Source: CAKKQX01 sp963734595
GTDB taxonomy: Bacteria > Pseudomonadota > Gammaproteobacteria > Burkholderiales > SG8-41
Direction of reading: 5' to 3'
DNA: 64,000 nucleotides
Assembly: GCA_963734595.1 (NCBI GenBank)
Contig: CAVTHV010000026.1
Location: forward strand, 1 to 64,000
The notes beneath the pieces were generated by a model. That model searched no databases, was not told the origin of the DNA, and was given only the letters and a program-made list of their open reading frames with translations. Made by a program: the position numbers and the translations under genes. Below, in pieces: positions 28,462-37,603 of this stretch; positions within the stretch are counted from its first letter, which is position 1, and the number at the start of each line of letters is the position of its first letter.

Positions 28462-28770
28462 TTACCGCTTTTCCGGCGGGATCAGCCTGATGGGGGCGGC
28501 GAACCGGGCATGGACTTCCGGGTCTACCGGCCTGTGTCTGACTTTGGTGCCCGCCGGGTCTTTGCCCAGATAGTTGTCGCCTTTCCAGTTCTTCGCCGGC
28601 CTGATGGGTCTGGGCACAAAGCCGCCACCGCAGTTCGGGCAGACGTTGCCGAGGATGGTGTCGACACAGGCGGCGCAGAACGTGCACTCATAAGTGCAGA
28701 TGCGCGCCTCGAGTGAATCGGGCGGCAGCGGCTTGTTGCAGTGCTCGCAGGTCGGACGGAGTTCGAGCAT
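28462..28770 (-). CDS. DUF1272 zinc-ribbon protein
   Basis: 102 residues. The conserved cysteines CEHC, CTYECTFCAAC and CPNCGGG form a double zinc ribbon typical of DUF1272. ATG 28,770 has AGGAGG close upstream. The C-terminal 45 residues (RPIRPAKNWKGDNYLGKDPA) extend the usual short domain. It follows the GFA gene on the same strand with a gap of 25 bases. No function is known. Confidence 0.9.
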   Translation of the reverse strand: MLELRPTCEHCNKPLPPDSLEARICTYECTFCAACVDTILGNVCPNCGGGFVPRPIRPAKNWKGDNYLGKDPAGTKVRHRPVDPEVHARFAAPIRLIPPEKR

Positions 28771-28795
28771 CGTCGCCTCCTGATTTAACGGCATA

Positions 28796-29230
28796 TTATT
28801 CCACAAGGCTGACGCCCGAGCCGCCCATTTCCTTCGGCACGTCCTGCATCTTCGGCAATCCGTCCTTCATGCGCAGCTTCGTCTCCTGATAGTTGACATG
28901 GACGCCGGCGTGGTACGGAAAGTCCGGGATGGCCGCTGCATACACGTCGGTGAGTCCCCAGCCGGGATGCTCGGTGAAGATGTGCCCGCCGCAGGTTTTG
29001 CACCATTTGCGATAACTGCGCGGCGTCTTGTTGTAAGTGCCGATGTTGTCCGCCCCCCGCGCGATCTGCACCGCTTCGGGTTTCCATAGAGTGAAGGCGT
29101 TGACGGGTCCCGCCGACCAGCTTCGGCACGACTCGCAATGGCAATAACCCATTGCGGCCGGCTCGCCGCTGACCGTGAACTCAACCGCGCCGCAAAAGCA
29201 GCCGCCTGTGTAAACTTTTCCGTTGCTCAT
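28796..29230 (-). CDS. GFA-family protein (glutathione-dependent formaldehyde-activating-like)
   Basis: 144 residues. Zinc ligands CFCGAVEF, CHCESC and CKTCGG are all present, the pattern of the Gfa/CENP-V fold. Family members bind thiols or S-(hydroxymethyl)glutathione, but many have other substrates. ATG 29,230 overlaps the stop of the upstream DUF2917 gene (ATGA) and has AGGGAG before it, so it is coupled to that gene. Confidence 0.92.
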   Translation of the reverse strand: MSNGKVYTGGCFCGAVEFTVSGEPAAMGYCHCESCRSWSAGPVNAFTLWKPEAVQIARGADNIGTYNKTPRSYRKWCKTCGGHIFTEHPGWGLTDVYAAAIPDFPYHAGVHVNYQETKLRMKDGLPKMQDVPKEMGGSGVSLVE

Positions 29231-29562
29231 GTTGCTCCCTGTTGGTTTGCGTTCGTCCTGCCGAAAATTGAGAAGAGGCCCCGCAGCCACGCTGCATGCC
29301 GCGAACCCGGCGCCGTCACCACCACCGTGCTCGATTCCATCGCCAGCAGCAACGCGATGCCGTCGCGGCTGACGGTGAACGATTCCCCGGGGCTGAGAAA
29401 GAAGTCGCGCCGGTCGTTGTTCTGGGTAAGCCACAGCATGCCGCGCGCGCAGGTGACTGTCGTGCCCGGCCCATTGCCGATGGTCAGCATCTGGTCACGC
29501 GCCAGGTCCACCTTGCGGTCGCCGGGCCGGATTTTCATTCGATTTTTTCTGCCGGCGCTCAT
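29227..29562 (-). CDS. DUF2917 protein
   Basis: 111 residues. The DUF2917 core is MKIRPGDRKVDLARDQMLTI, then GTTVTCARGMLWLTQNNDRR and DFFLSPGESFTVSRDG, a small cupin-like beta domain. ATG 29,562 overlaps the methyltransferase stop (ATGA); an internal Met at 29,538 is the alternative start. It is the middle gene of a coupled trio. Function unknown. Confidence 0.85.
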   Translation of the reverse strand: MSAGRKNRMKIRPGDRKVDLARDQMLTIGNGPGTTVTCARGMLWLTQNNDRRDFFLSPGESFTVSRDGIALLLAMESSTVVVTAPGSRHAAWLRGLFSIFGRTNANQQGAT

Positions 29563-30419
29563 TTCCGCTCGATCACGACTTCGAGGTATTCGCCGGGGAC
29601 CACCAGCGAGGAGGGGCCGGCGATGTTGAAGCGGTCGAGCAGCGCCGCGATGTCTTTCGCGAGCGCGTCGCGCCCGGCGGGATCCAGCGCCGCGAATGCC
29701 TTGTGCGTCGGGCCGTAGAAGTCGCGGAATATCTGTATCCAGTGCGCCGCAGAGCGATAGCGGAAGTTGAAATTCCTGCGCGTCGTGCGAATGGCTTTGG
29801 CCTGGGCGCCAAACAGATCGGCAATGTGCGGCTCGGTGCCCCACAACGCGGGCGATTTCAGTCCGGCCGGCGCGGGAATGTAACCGCCGATGACCTTGAA
29901 CAGCTGTCCGATGAAGCCTTCGGGCGTCCAGTTCGCCAGTCCGATGCGGCCGCCGCTGCGCACCACGCGCAGCATCTCGCGCGCGGGGCGCGCGTGATCC
30001 GGCGTGAACATCGCGCCATACGTGGACAGGGCGACGTCGAAACTGCCGTCGGCGAACGGCAGGTTTTCGGCATCGGCAAACCGGAAGTCCACCTGCAGGC
30101 CCTCGGCGGTGGCACGCGCGCGGCCTTTATCGAGCAGTTCCGGCACGTAATCGGTCGAGGTGACGTTGGCGAAACGGCGCGCGGCGGCGAGCGTGGCGTT
30201 GCCGTTACCCGCCGCAACGTCGAGCACGCGCTCACCGGCGCGGATATCGACGGCCTCGGCCAGGGTTTCGCCGACGATTTGCAGCGTGACGCCGATGACC
30301 GCGAAGTCGCCGCTGGCCCAGGTCGTCTGCTGGCGTTGCTTGATGTTCGCGTAGTCCGGCGCGGCGGACGCCGGCTCTTTTTGCTTCGAAGGCGGGCGTT
30401 GCAGGGTGCTGGTCGTCAT
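29559..30419 (-). CDS. Class I SAM-dependent methyltransferase (UbiE-like)
   Basis: 286 residues. Motif I VLDVAAGNGNATLAAA binds SAM, the post-I acidic residue is in STDYVPELL, motif II is FDVALSTYGAMF and motif III VVRSGGRIGLANWTP. The helical insertion before the last strands (FRYRSAAHWIQIFRDFYG) resembles the ubiquinone/menaquinone methyltransferase-like group with unknown small-molecule acceptors. AAGGAG precedes ATG 30,419. It heads the coupled trio and is divergent from the AraC regulator gene, which may control it. Confidence 0.9.
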   Translation of the reverse strand: MTTSTLQRPPSKQKEPASAAPDYANIKQRQQTTWASGDFAVIGVTLQIVGETLAEAVDIRAGERVLDVAAGNGNATLAAARRFANVTSTDYVPELLDKGRARATAEGLQVDFRFADAENLPFADGSFDVALSTYGAMFTPDHARPAREMLRVVRSGGRIGLANWTPEGFIGQLFKVIGGYIPAPAGLKSPALWGTEPHIADLFGAQAKAIRTTRRNFNFRYRSAAHWIQIFRDFYGPTHKAFAALDPAGRDALAKDIAALLDRFNIAGPSSLVVPGEYLEVVIERK

Positions 30420-30508
30420 TGGATCTCCTTGTCATGGGTAAGCTGTGTGCGGCACATTCACCGCTTCAGCGACGACAGGGAGTATCCGCGGGCGGCGGCG
30501 CGCCGGCT

Positions 30509-31567
30509 ATGACCGATCCTCCATCGTTTTTGCGCGAGCCGCCGGAATTGCCGATAATCGCCGCCATGGACGCCTTATCCGACGTGCTGCGCGTGTTGAG
30601 CCTGAAGGGCGGGGTATTCCTCGACGCCGAATTCACGGCGCCGTGGTGCATCATGTCGGAATCGGGGCACCTGGCGTCGGACGCGCATTCCGCGCCCGAA
30701 CATGTCGCATTTTTTCACCTGCTGATCGAGGGACGCTGCACGGCGCGCCTCGCGGCGGGCGGCGAGACGTTCGAGGTTGCCGCGGGCGACCTGCTGCTGA
30801 TGCCGAACGACGACTCGCATCTGATGGGCAGCGATCTCGGCCTGGCGCCGGTTTCCGCGCAGGGCCTGGTCAAGCCGCCGTCGGCCGGCGGCCTGTGGCG
30901 CATCGAGCACGGCGGCGGCGGCGAGACGACCCGCTTCGTGTGCGGATTTCTCGCATGCGACAAGCGCCTGTGCCGCCCGGTGCTCGACGCCTTGCCGCCC
31001 ATGCTGCGCGTGCCGTTCGGCGACGATCCGACGGCGACATGGGTCAGGAGCCTGTTGCGCCTGGGCGCGCAGGAAACTTCTGCGCCGCGCCCCGGCAGCG
31101 ACACGGTGCTGGCAAAACTCTCCGAGCTGCTGTTCGTGGAGGCGATCCGGCGTTACATCGAGTCCATGCCGGCGGAACAGACGGGCTGGCTCGCCGGCCT
31201 GCGCGACCGCTTCGTCAGCAAGGCGCTCGCGCTCATGCACCAGAATCCGGGCCAGGCGTGGACCGTCGATGCGCTGGCCGGCGAGGCGGGGCTGTCGCGC
31301 TCGGCACTCGCGCAACGCTTCACCGAGCTCATCGGCCAGCCGCCGATGCAGTATCTGACGCGCTGGCGCCTGACGGTCGCGGCGCAGCGCCTGCGCACGG
31401 ACGGCGCGAGCCTCGCCGCGATCGCGGAAGACATCGGTTATGAGTCGGAAGCGGCTTTCAACCGCGCATTCAAGCGCGAATTCGGCGTGCCGCCCGCAAC
31501 ATGGCGCAGAACGCGCGGCGCGGATGCGGGGAGCGAAGCGGGCGGGTCAGAAATCCGTGAATCGTGA
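30509..31567 (+). CDS. AraC-family regulator with N-terminal cupin
   Basis: About 350 residues. An N-terminal cupin (HVAFFHLLIEGRCTARLAAG, VAAGDLLLMPNDDSHLM) senses a ligand, and two C-terminal HTH motifs bind DNA (WTVDALAGEAGLSRSALAQR and IAEDIGYESEAAFNRAFKRE, then FGVPPATWRR). ATG 30,509 was taken; Met at 30,566 is an alternative. The last codons (EIRES and stop) come from the start of repeat R4, so the natural C-terminus has been replaced or extended. Divergent from the methyltransferase trio. Confidence 0.9.
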   Translation: MTDPPSFLREPPELPIIAAMDALSDVLRVLSLKGGVFLDAEFTAPWCIMSESGHLASDAHSAPEHVAFFHLLIEGRCTARLAAGGETFEVAAGDLLLMPNDDSHLMGSDLGLAPVSAQGLVKPPSAGGLWRIEHGGGGETTRFVCGFLACDKRLCRPVLDALPPMLRVPFGDDPTATWVRSLLRLGAQETSAPRPGSDTVLAKLSELLFVEAIRRYIESMPAEQTGWLAGLRDRFVSKALALMHQNPGQAWTVDALAGEAGLSRSALAQRFTELIGQPPMQYLTRWRLTVAAQRLRTDGASLAAIAEDIGYESEAAFNRAFKREFGVPPATWRRTRGADAGSEAGGSEIRES

Positions 31568-31743
31568 AACGTGAATCGTGAATCGTGAATCGTGAATCGT
31601 GAATCGTGAAATCGGGAATCGGGTAACTCAATGGGTGATCGTAAGCTGAGTATTGAATGAATCCTTCAGTCTACTTCTGTTGTTTCCTTCTGTGTCCTCT
31701 GTGTCCTCTCGTGTCTCCGCTTTTGATCTTCTTGGCGGCTGAA
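31548..31743. repeat. Composite intergenic repeat R4
   Basis: A run of six or more GTGAATC heptamers at 31,558-31,610, then TCTGTGTCC nonamers at 31,690-31,711, the marker CTCCGCTTTTGATCTTCTTG and one CTTGGCGGCTGAA end. It lies between convergent genes: it supplies the stop of the AraC gene and ends five bases before the stop of the DUF3124 gene. Confidence 0.85.
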
Positions 31744-31748
31744 ACGTC

Positions 31749-32234
31749 CTACTCCGGGGCTATCGGCCGCGCTGTCGTGATGAACGCAATCGATCTTGCC
31801 GCCGGCAGATTCGCGTGCACGCCTTCGACGAGCGGCAGGCTCACCGGAGAGTCCGCTTTCCATGCGACCACGAAATTCGCGCCCGATCCGCCCGTGTCGT
31901 CGCCGCGCGGAACGAATATCTCGTAGGTCCCCATCGGTTTGATCGTCGTCGGCGCGGCGACGTACTCCTTGATCCGCTTGCCGTCCGTGTCGAAATACTG
32001 CGCCGACGTCAAACGAATGGACTTCGCCGGATCCGTATTGCGGATGCTCACCAGGATGGAGACGAGCGTCTTGGCCGGCTTGCCGCTGCTGTCCACGTCG
32101 CCGTGCCAGATGTGCGAATAGACGGGCAGATACAGCAACTGGCCGGTGGACCGGCCGGTTTGGGATTGGGCGACGGCTGATCCGCTGCAAAGGAGCATCG
32201 CAAGCAGGATCAATCGGGGGAATCGTAAACGCAT
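31749..32234 (-). CDS. DUF3124 secreted protein
   Basis: 161 residues. ATG 32,234 with GGAG seven bases upstream begins a signal peptide (MRLRFPRLILLAMLLCSGSA) cut after VAQ. The mature beta-rich domain keeps LYLPVYSHIWHGD, LVSILVSIRNTDP and PMGTYEIFVPRGDD, the DUF3124 pattern. Probably periplasmic. The open frame continues upstream through sequence without coding character, so that longer start was rejected. Confidence 0.88.
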   Translation of the reverse strand: MRLRFPRLILLAMLLCSGSAVAQSQTGRSTGQLLYLPVYSHIWHGDVDSSGKPAKTLVSILVSIRNTDPAKSIRLTSAQYFDTDGKRIKEYVAAPTTIKPMGTYEIFVPRGDDTGGSGANFVVAWKADSPVSLPLVEGVHANLPAARSIAFITTARPIAPE

Positions 32235-32371
32235 GTGCAAACTCCGAGGGTGGCAACAAAGGCAATATAACAGCGAACCCTGCTTCAGGAAATCGCTGCG
32301 CATTGACCCGGAATGCAGAAACGGATCAAACTAACATGCGAGGTTCAACCATTCATCGACCGGAGGCGCCA

Positions 32372-32518
32372 GTGAGTCAATCCCAGATGCAAGCGACGAG
32401 GCGGAGGAAGGAAAAAGCGAAGAAGGAACGCGCGAGGACAGCCAAGCAGGAGAAGAAACTGCGGAAGGAAAGCGCGAAGAAGGGCAATGCGGCCACCGCG
32501 AAAGCAGGAGCCGCCTGA
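32372..32518 (+). CDS. Small Lys/Arg/Ala-rich protein
   Basis: GTG 32,372 with GGAGG six bases before it opens 48 residues: SQSQMQATRRRKEKAKKERA then RTAKQEKKLRKESAKKGNAA. Highly basic and probably helical; similar small basic proteins in betaproteobacteria may bind nucleic acid. A longer ATG start at 32,336 is possible. No family is recognised, so this is a tentative gene. Confidence 0.5.
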   Translation: MSQSQMQATRRRKEKAKKERARTAKQEKKLRKESAKKGNAATAKAGAA

Positions 32519-32567
32519 CCCGTTTTCAACGCCTGGGAAACCGGGTCGCCAACTGCAGCAGCGTTCT

Positions 32568-33478
32568 CTAGCGCAAACCTCGTGACTGAAGCGCCTGTTG
32601 CGCGGGCGCGTATCCCTGGGCCGCGGCCTTGCGGAACCACTGCACCGCTTCGGCCTCGTCCTTGGCCACGCCGCGGCCCTCCGCGTACATCCGCCCCAGG
32701 TTGAATTGCGCGGCCGCGTGGTTCTGGGCCGCCGCCTTGCGATACCACTGCACCGCCTCGGCGTCGTTCTTGGGGACGCCCCGGCCGTCCGCGTACATGG
32801 CGCCGAGGTTGAACTGCGCGGGGACATATTCCTGATCGGCCGCCTTGCGATACCACTGCACGGCCGCGGCCTCGTTTTTGGCTATGCCCAGGCCGTCCGC
32901 GTACATGACGCCCAGGTTGAATTCGGCAGCAGCAAAGCCCTGATCGGCCGCCTTGCGGTACCACTGCGCGGCCGTCGCCTCGTTCTTGGCCACGCCCCGG
33001 CCCTGCGCGTACATGACGCCAAGGTCGACTTGCGCGGGAACAAATCCCTGATCCGCCGCCAACGTGTACAACTGCACCGCCTCGGCATCGCTTTTGGCCA
33101 CGCCCCGGCCATCCGCGTACATGCGGGCCAGGTTGAATTGCGCGTCGGCGAAGTTCTGGTCCGCGCCCTGCGGTACCACCGCGCCGCCTCGGCGTCGTCT
33201 TTCTCGACGCCGCGGCCGGCCTCGTAGACGACGCCCAGATTGTATTCCGCGGCGGCATACCCTTGATCGGCGCCCTTGCGATACAACTCCAGCGCCGCGG
33301 CTGCGTCCTTTGTTGCATCGCTGTTCTGCGCATACATCGCTCCGCGGTAATCGCGGGCGAAGTCCGGCTCGGCGCGCGCGGGCAGGGACGTTGCACTTGC
33401 GATGAGAACAACGGCCCACAGACAGCCGTTCACGATCGGGAACTTGATCGAAGCAGAAGAAATCGAGCGCCGCTGCAT
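32568..33478 (-). CDS. Sel1-repeat (TPR-like) secreted protein, frameshifted
   Basis: About 300 residues. ATG 33,478 with AGGAG seven bases upstream begins a signal sequence (CLWAVVLIASATSLPARA). About seven Sel1 repeats follow, each of the form FNLGVMYADGRGVAKNEAEA plus VQWYRKAADQG. An indel near 33,172 shifts the frame in the second repeat; the repair is plain because the repeat pattern continues in the other frame. Sel1 proteins act as periplasmic scaffolds for protein complexes. Confidence 0.88.
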
Positions 33479-33590
33479 GGCTGTACTCCTGGTTGATGCA
33501 TCCTGGTGATGACAGGAAACGACGTGCAGAAACCAAACGACTTTGAGATTTTGCCTGAATTTTATTTTCCAAGCCGTGCGCGGCGTCGTA

Positions 33591-33604
33591 CTGACGCAGA
33601 TCAA
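33591..33604. promoter_or_regulatory. Imperfect FNR-type palindrome upstream of Sel1 gene
   Basis: CTGACGCAGATCAA shares GACGCAGATCAA with the site at 22,176. It lies 113-126 bases before the Sel1 gene start on the minus strand. It suggests a shared Crp/FNR-family regulator for small envelope proteins in this region. Confidence 0.4.
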
Positions 33605-33746
33605 AAGGCCGTGTGAGTGTGGCGGCTTGCCCTGGGTTTTTTGCGCTTGGAAAAGGGAATGGTAAAAACATTAATAAAAACAACGGCATATGAGTGAAGC
33701 GACTTCGGGCAGCCCCCGGTTTCCCACGACCCAAGAATCATTTCGT

Positions 33747-33976
33747 GTTTTTCTTGGCGAGCTTGGCGGTTCAAGAATCCGTAATCGGGGATAGCGAAGC
33801 GATGGGCCGGTGATTAAGTGAATCGTGAATCGTGAAACGTGAGATGCGAATCGTGAATCGTGAACGGTAAGCGGTGAGCGGTTAATCTAATGCTGTTTTT
33901 CCTCTGTGTCGCTTTGTGCTCCTCTCGGGTATTGGAACCTTGGCGTTCAATCTTCTTGGCGTGCTTGGCGGCTGAT
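33747..33976. repeat. Composite intergenic repeat R5 (modules A-C-D-B-A)
   Basis: The order is CTTGGCGAGCTTGGCGGTTC, GTGAATC and CGTGAAA heptamers, CGGTAAGCGGTGAGCGGTTA, a TCCTCTGTGTC segment, and CTTGGCGTGCTTGGCGGCTG, the reverse-complement order of R1. With the stretch from 33,479 it fills about 700 bases without a gene. Confidence 0.85.
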
Positions 33977-34191
33977 CATTTATCTCCTACGGCAACGCGC
34001 GCCCCCGGAATTGAATCGCAATACAGGGGTCGCAGTTATTTTTTCGTGATTAAAACGCTGCACTGAACCTATTCGCTTATTTACTGATGTCATGGTTGCC
34101 GCTATCAGGAACCCGTCATTTGCGCCAGCGAGTGCCCGCGGTGTACATTCGTCAGGTGCCGGGCGCTTCCCGGAAGAGATTCCCGATAGCC

Positions 34192-35116
34192 ATGACTGAT
34201 GTAGGTGCGCCCGTTCTCGCCAGTGTGGTTGTGCTGGCCGTCCACGACCTGACGCGTAAGACCGTCGCGGAGCAGGGGCGGGTCAGGACCCGGATCGAGG
34301 ATCTGGTGCGGAATGCGTTGCGGCCGCTGCCGGCCGCGCAGCGTATTGTGCTGGATGCCCCGCAGGGCATCGTGGCGGTGCTTCTGTATGGCCCCGGCGC
34401 CGCCTTGGAATTCGCGGAGCGGGTGCAAGCCGGCGCTGCGGAGCTGCCTCTTTGCATCGGGATCAATTACGGCCCGGTAACGATCGCGGAGGATGCGAAT
34501 GGTGGCCGGGCACTCGTCGGTGATGGCGTTGCCGCCGGCATGACCATGGCGCAGGCCGGGGCGCCGGCCCGGATGATGGTTTCGCGCCCATTTCAGGAAG
34601 CATTGCAGGCAGATGATCCTGACAGCGCCGCCCGCCTTGTTCCCGCCGGCGTGCACACGGATATGCAGGTCCGCGCGCACGAACTTTTCACGCTGGACCG
34701 GGGCGCAGTACGCTCGGGGCGAAGGCGCCTTGCGATCACAGGCGTCGTGGCTTTCGCCGGCATCCTCACGCTCGGCGTGGTGGCGCGACTGGCGTTGTAC
34801 GGCAGCGGACTGCGGGGCGCGCCCGCCATCATTGAATTCCGGGTCAAGCCCCGTGGTGAGATCTTCGTCGATGGCGTGCTGAAAGGCAGCACGCCACCCC
34901 TCACACGGATCGAGATCACGTCCGGACATCACACGATCGAAGTGCGCAACAGCTCCGTATCCTCCCTTGAAGGTCGAAGTGAATCCAGGGCCGGCGGAGG
35001 AAATGACGATCGCCCACTCGTTCAGTTCCAGGAGCGGCACGAAGAGCGGCGATAAGAGCCTGAGCCAGAGCGCGCGCGAAGGCTGGCGCAGTTTTCGCAG
35101 GAGCGTGGGCTTCTGA
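34192..35116 (+). CDS. Cyclase-homology/TM/PEGA protein, frameshifted near 3' end
   Basis: Residues about 1-180 resemble a class III nucleotidyl cyclase homology domain (VVVLAVHDLTRKTVAEQ, LYGPGAALEFAERVQAG, INYGPVTIAED) without clear metal-binding aspartates. A TM follows (LAITGVVAFAGILTLGVVAR), then a PEGA domain (RVKPRGEIFVDGVLKGSTPP). An extra base at about 34,960 splits the end; restoring it gives YPPLKVEVNPGPAEEMTIAH and stop at 35,116, which overlaps the kinase ATG (TGATG). ATG 34,192 was chosen; ATG 34,087 is possible. It probably signals to or is controlled by the kinase. Confidence 0.75.
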
Positions 35117-36366
35117 TGGCCGGCTCGACTTTCACTCAACTGGGCCGCTACAAGATCCTCGGCGAGCTCGGGCGCGGCGCGATGGGTGTCGTCTACCGCG
35201 GCGAGGACCCGCTGCTCAACCGCACCGTCGCCATCAAGACCATCATCCTGTCTTCCGACGCGCAGGAGCGCGCCGAATACGAGGCCCGCTTCTATCAGGA
35301 GGCCAGGGCCGCCGGAGGGCTGAATCATCCTCATCTCATCACGATCTACGATATCGGACGCGAGGGCGACACCGCCTATATGGCGATGGAGTTGCTGGAA
35401 GGTGTCGAACTGCGCGAGCTGATGAAACGGGGCCGCGTTGCACTGCCGCTCGCCCTGGAGATCGCGTCGCAGGTGGCGGACGGCCTTGCCTTCGCCCACC
35501 AGCATGGCGTGGTCCACCGGGATATCAAGCCCGCGAATGTCATGGTCATCCGCGGCCGGCACGCGAAAATCATGGATTTCGGCATCGCACGCGTAAGGGT
35601 ATCGGATATCCAGACGCAGGCCGGCGCGGTGCTGGGGTCGCCCAAATACATGTCGCCGGAGCAGGTGACGGGGCAGCGCGCCGATCACCGGTCCGATATT
35701 TTTTCTCTCGGCATCGTGATCCACGAGCTGGTGTGCGGCTCCCCGCCGTTCTCCGCGTCCACGGTCCCCGCCCTCATGCACTCCATCACGATCGTGACGC
35801 CGCCGCCGCCCAGCGCGGTGGACCGGTCATTGCCGGGAATGCTCGATCTGATCGTTGCCAAGGCGCTCGAAAAAGAGCCCGATGCGCGCTATCAGGACGC
35901 AGCGCAGATCGCGGCCGACCTGCGCGCGTGCCTTGAACTGCTGACGGATTCAACCGCCGCAGCGACGATGTCGCCACCTGCCGAAATGGAAACGACCGCG
36001 AAGCGGGACGTTTCCCTGGATGGGGGCACGGTGACTCTCAATCCGGAATCTACGGTGACCTCCGAAGCGACCCGGGTTGCGGAGCCGGGCGAGCGCACGC
36101 GCCGCACGGACGCTGCATTGGGCACCCGGATCGGGCAGGGGACGGTGACACCGCTATACCTGTCACGCGCATTCAATTCCGATGAAGCACTGAACCGGCT
36201 CGCGACGATGGCTTCGACCGGCGGCCGGGATGGCGCCGGGGCGGCGTCCGTAACGCGCATCGGCAACGCTCTGCGCCGTGTATGGGGAAATCCTGACCGA
36301 AGAATATTCGCGGCAGCGATGGTAATCGCCGTCGCGTGCGCGGCGTTCATTGCGCTGCTATCGTGA
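35116..36366 (+). CDS. Hanks-type Ser/Thr protein kinase (PknB-like)
   Basis: 416 residues with a complete kinase: glycine loop LGRGAMGVVYRG, ATP Lys in VAIKTI, catalytic HRDIKPANV (HRD), DFGIARV (DFG), GSPKYMSPEQ (APE region). A disordered Thr-rich linker follows (about 290-390), which may be an autophosphorylation region, and a single C-terminal TM (IFAAAMVIAVACAAFIALL), so the kinase faces the cytoplasm and has no external sensor. Start overlaps the PEGA gene stop. The pair likely forms one signalling unit. Confidence 0.95.
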   Translation: MAGSTFTQLGRYKILGELGRGAMGVVYRGEDPLLNRTVAIKTIILSSDAQERAEYEARFYQEARAAGGLNHPHLITIYDIGREGDTAYMAMELLEGVELRELMKRGRVALPLALEIASQVADGLAFAHQHGVVHRDIKPANVMVIRGRHAKIMDFGIARVRVSDIQTQAGAVLGSPKYMSPEQVTGQRADHRSDIFSLGIVIHELVCGSPPFSASTVPALMHSITIVTPPPPSAVDRSLPGMLDLIVAKALEKEPDARYQDAAQIAADLRACLELLTDSTAAATMSPPAEMETTAKRDVSLDGGTVTLNPESTVTSEATRVAEPGERTRRTDAALGTRIGQGTVTPLYLSRAFNSDEALNRLATMASTGGRDGAGAASVTRIGNALRRVWGNPDRRIFAAAMVIAVACAAFIALLS

Positions 36367-36404
36367 GGCACGACAGCTCCGGGATTGGGCTAAAATTGCC
36401 ACCG

Positions 36405-36854
36405 ATGAATCCGATTGAACCTTCGGCGCGTATGCGCGACGAAACAGGGTGGGCGCTGGTTTTCGGCGCCTGGCTGATCGCCAGCATCTCGGCGCTCGGC
36501 GCGCTGTTCCTCAGCGAAGTCATGCGGGTGCCGCCGTGCGTTCTGTGCTGGTATCAGCGCATCTGCATGTTTCCCCTGGTGCTGATGCTGCCGATCGGGC
36601 TGTTCCCGTTCGACCGCAAAGTGGTCCGCTACGCGCTGCCGCTGGCCGTAATCGGCCTGGTGTTGGCCATCTTCCACCTGCTGCTGATCGCCGGGGTGAT
36701 TCCCGAGAGCATCAGGCCCTGCACCCAGGGCATCCCGTGCTCGGAGAAAACGGTCGAATGGTTCGGCTTTGTGACGGTGCCGATGCTGTCGGCCCTGGCG
36801 TTTTCAACCATCATCGCGCTGCTGCTCGCGGCGCATTTCCGGAGTTCCAGATGA
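36405..36854 (+). CDS. dsbB: Disulfide bond formation protein B
   Basis: 149 residues and four TM helices. The N-terminal redox pair is in VPPCVLCWYQR (CxxC) and the second periplasmic pair in CTQGIPC, the two cysteine pairs that pass electrons from DsbA to quinone. The spacing of CTQGIPC (CxxxxxC) is closer to the BdbC/DsbI-like branch. It overlaps the next gene (ATGA), a thioredoxin-fold protein, which is the expected partner. Confidence 0.92.
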   Translation: MNPIEPSARMRDETGWALVFGAWLIASISALGALFLSEVMRVPPCVLCWYQRICMFPLVLMLPIGLFPFDRKVVRYALPLAVIGLVLAIFHLLLIAGVIPESIRPCTQGIPCSEKTVEWFGFVTVPMLSALAFSTIIALLLAAHFRSSR

Positions 36855-37505
36855 AGCAAAAAACCCTGTTCAGCGTTGCCGTGGTGTTTCTGCTGCTGGC
36901 ATTCATCGGCGGCGTGCTGCTCTATACCGCCAGCACCGGACATGAATCCCGGCTGCCCGATGAGAAACGCGCGGCGCTCATCCGCATGCACTCGCCGGCG
37001 GAAGGCAAAGCCGATGCGCCGGTCGTGATCGTCGAATTTTTCGATCCCGCCTGCGACACCTGCCGCGCGTTCTATCCGCTGGTCAAGAATATGCTGAAGA
37101 CCCATCCCGACCGGCTGCGCCTGGTGTTGCGCTACGCGCCGTTCCACGAGGGCTCGGATAAAGTGGTGGCGTTGCTGGAGGCGGCGCGCAAGCAGGGCAA
37201 GTTCTGGGAGACGCTGGAAGCGGTATTTGCTTCGCAGCCCGATTGGGCGCCGAACCACGTGGCGCAGGTGAATCTCGTCTGGCCGCACCTGCAGGGGCTG
37301 GGCCTCGATCTCGACAAGGTGCGCGCCGACATGAACGCGCCGGAAATCGCCAATGTCATCGCCCAGGATCTTGCGGATGCCCGCACGCTGAACGTCACCC
37401 AGACGCCCGAGGTACTTCGTCAACGGCAGGCCGCTGCCGAGCTTCGGTTACGAGCAGCTGCAGACGCTGGTCGACGACGAACTGCACGCAAACCGCAACC
37501 GGTAG
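36851..37505 (+). CDS. DsbA-family thioredoxin-fold protein, frameshifted near 3' end
   Basis: About 217 residues. An N-terminal anchor (LFSVAVVFLLLAFIGGVLLY) is followed by a periplasmic thioredoxin domain with the active site FFDPACDTCRAFYPLV (CDTC). An indel near 37,411 must be repaired to give the cis-Pro region and end: TQTPEYFVNGRPLPSFGYEQ and stop TAG at 37,503. Start overlaps the dsbB stop. It oxidises or isomerises substrate cysteines and is re-oxidised by the neighbouring DsbB. Confidence 0.88.
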
Positions 37506-37603
37506 GTCCAGGGCGGTGGGATTCGCGAGAGCAAGCGAACCGCCAAGGCGCCAGACGCAAATGCAAGGAGACCCGGCGGATGGGTACTCGCTTCCGGCTG
37601 GCG

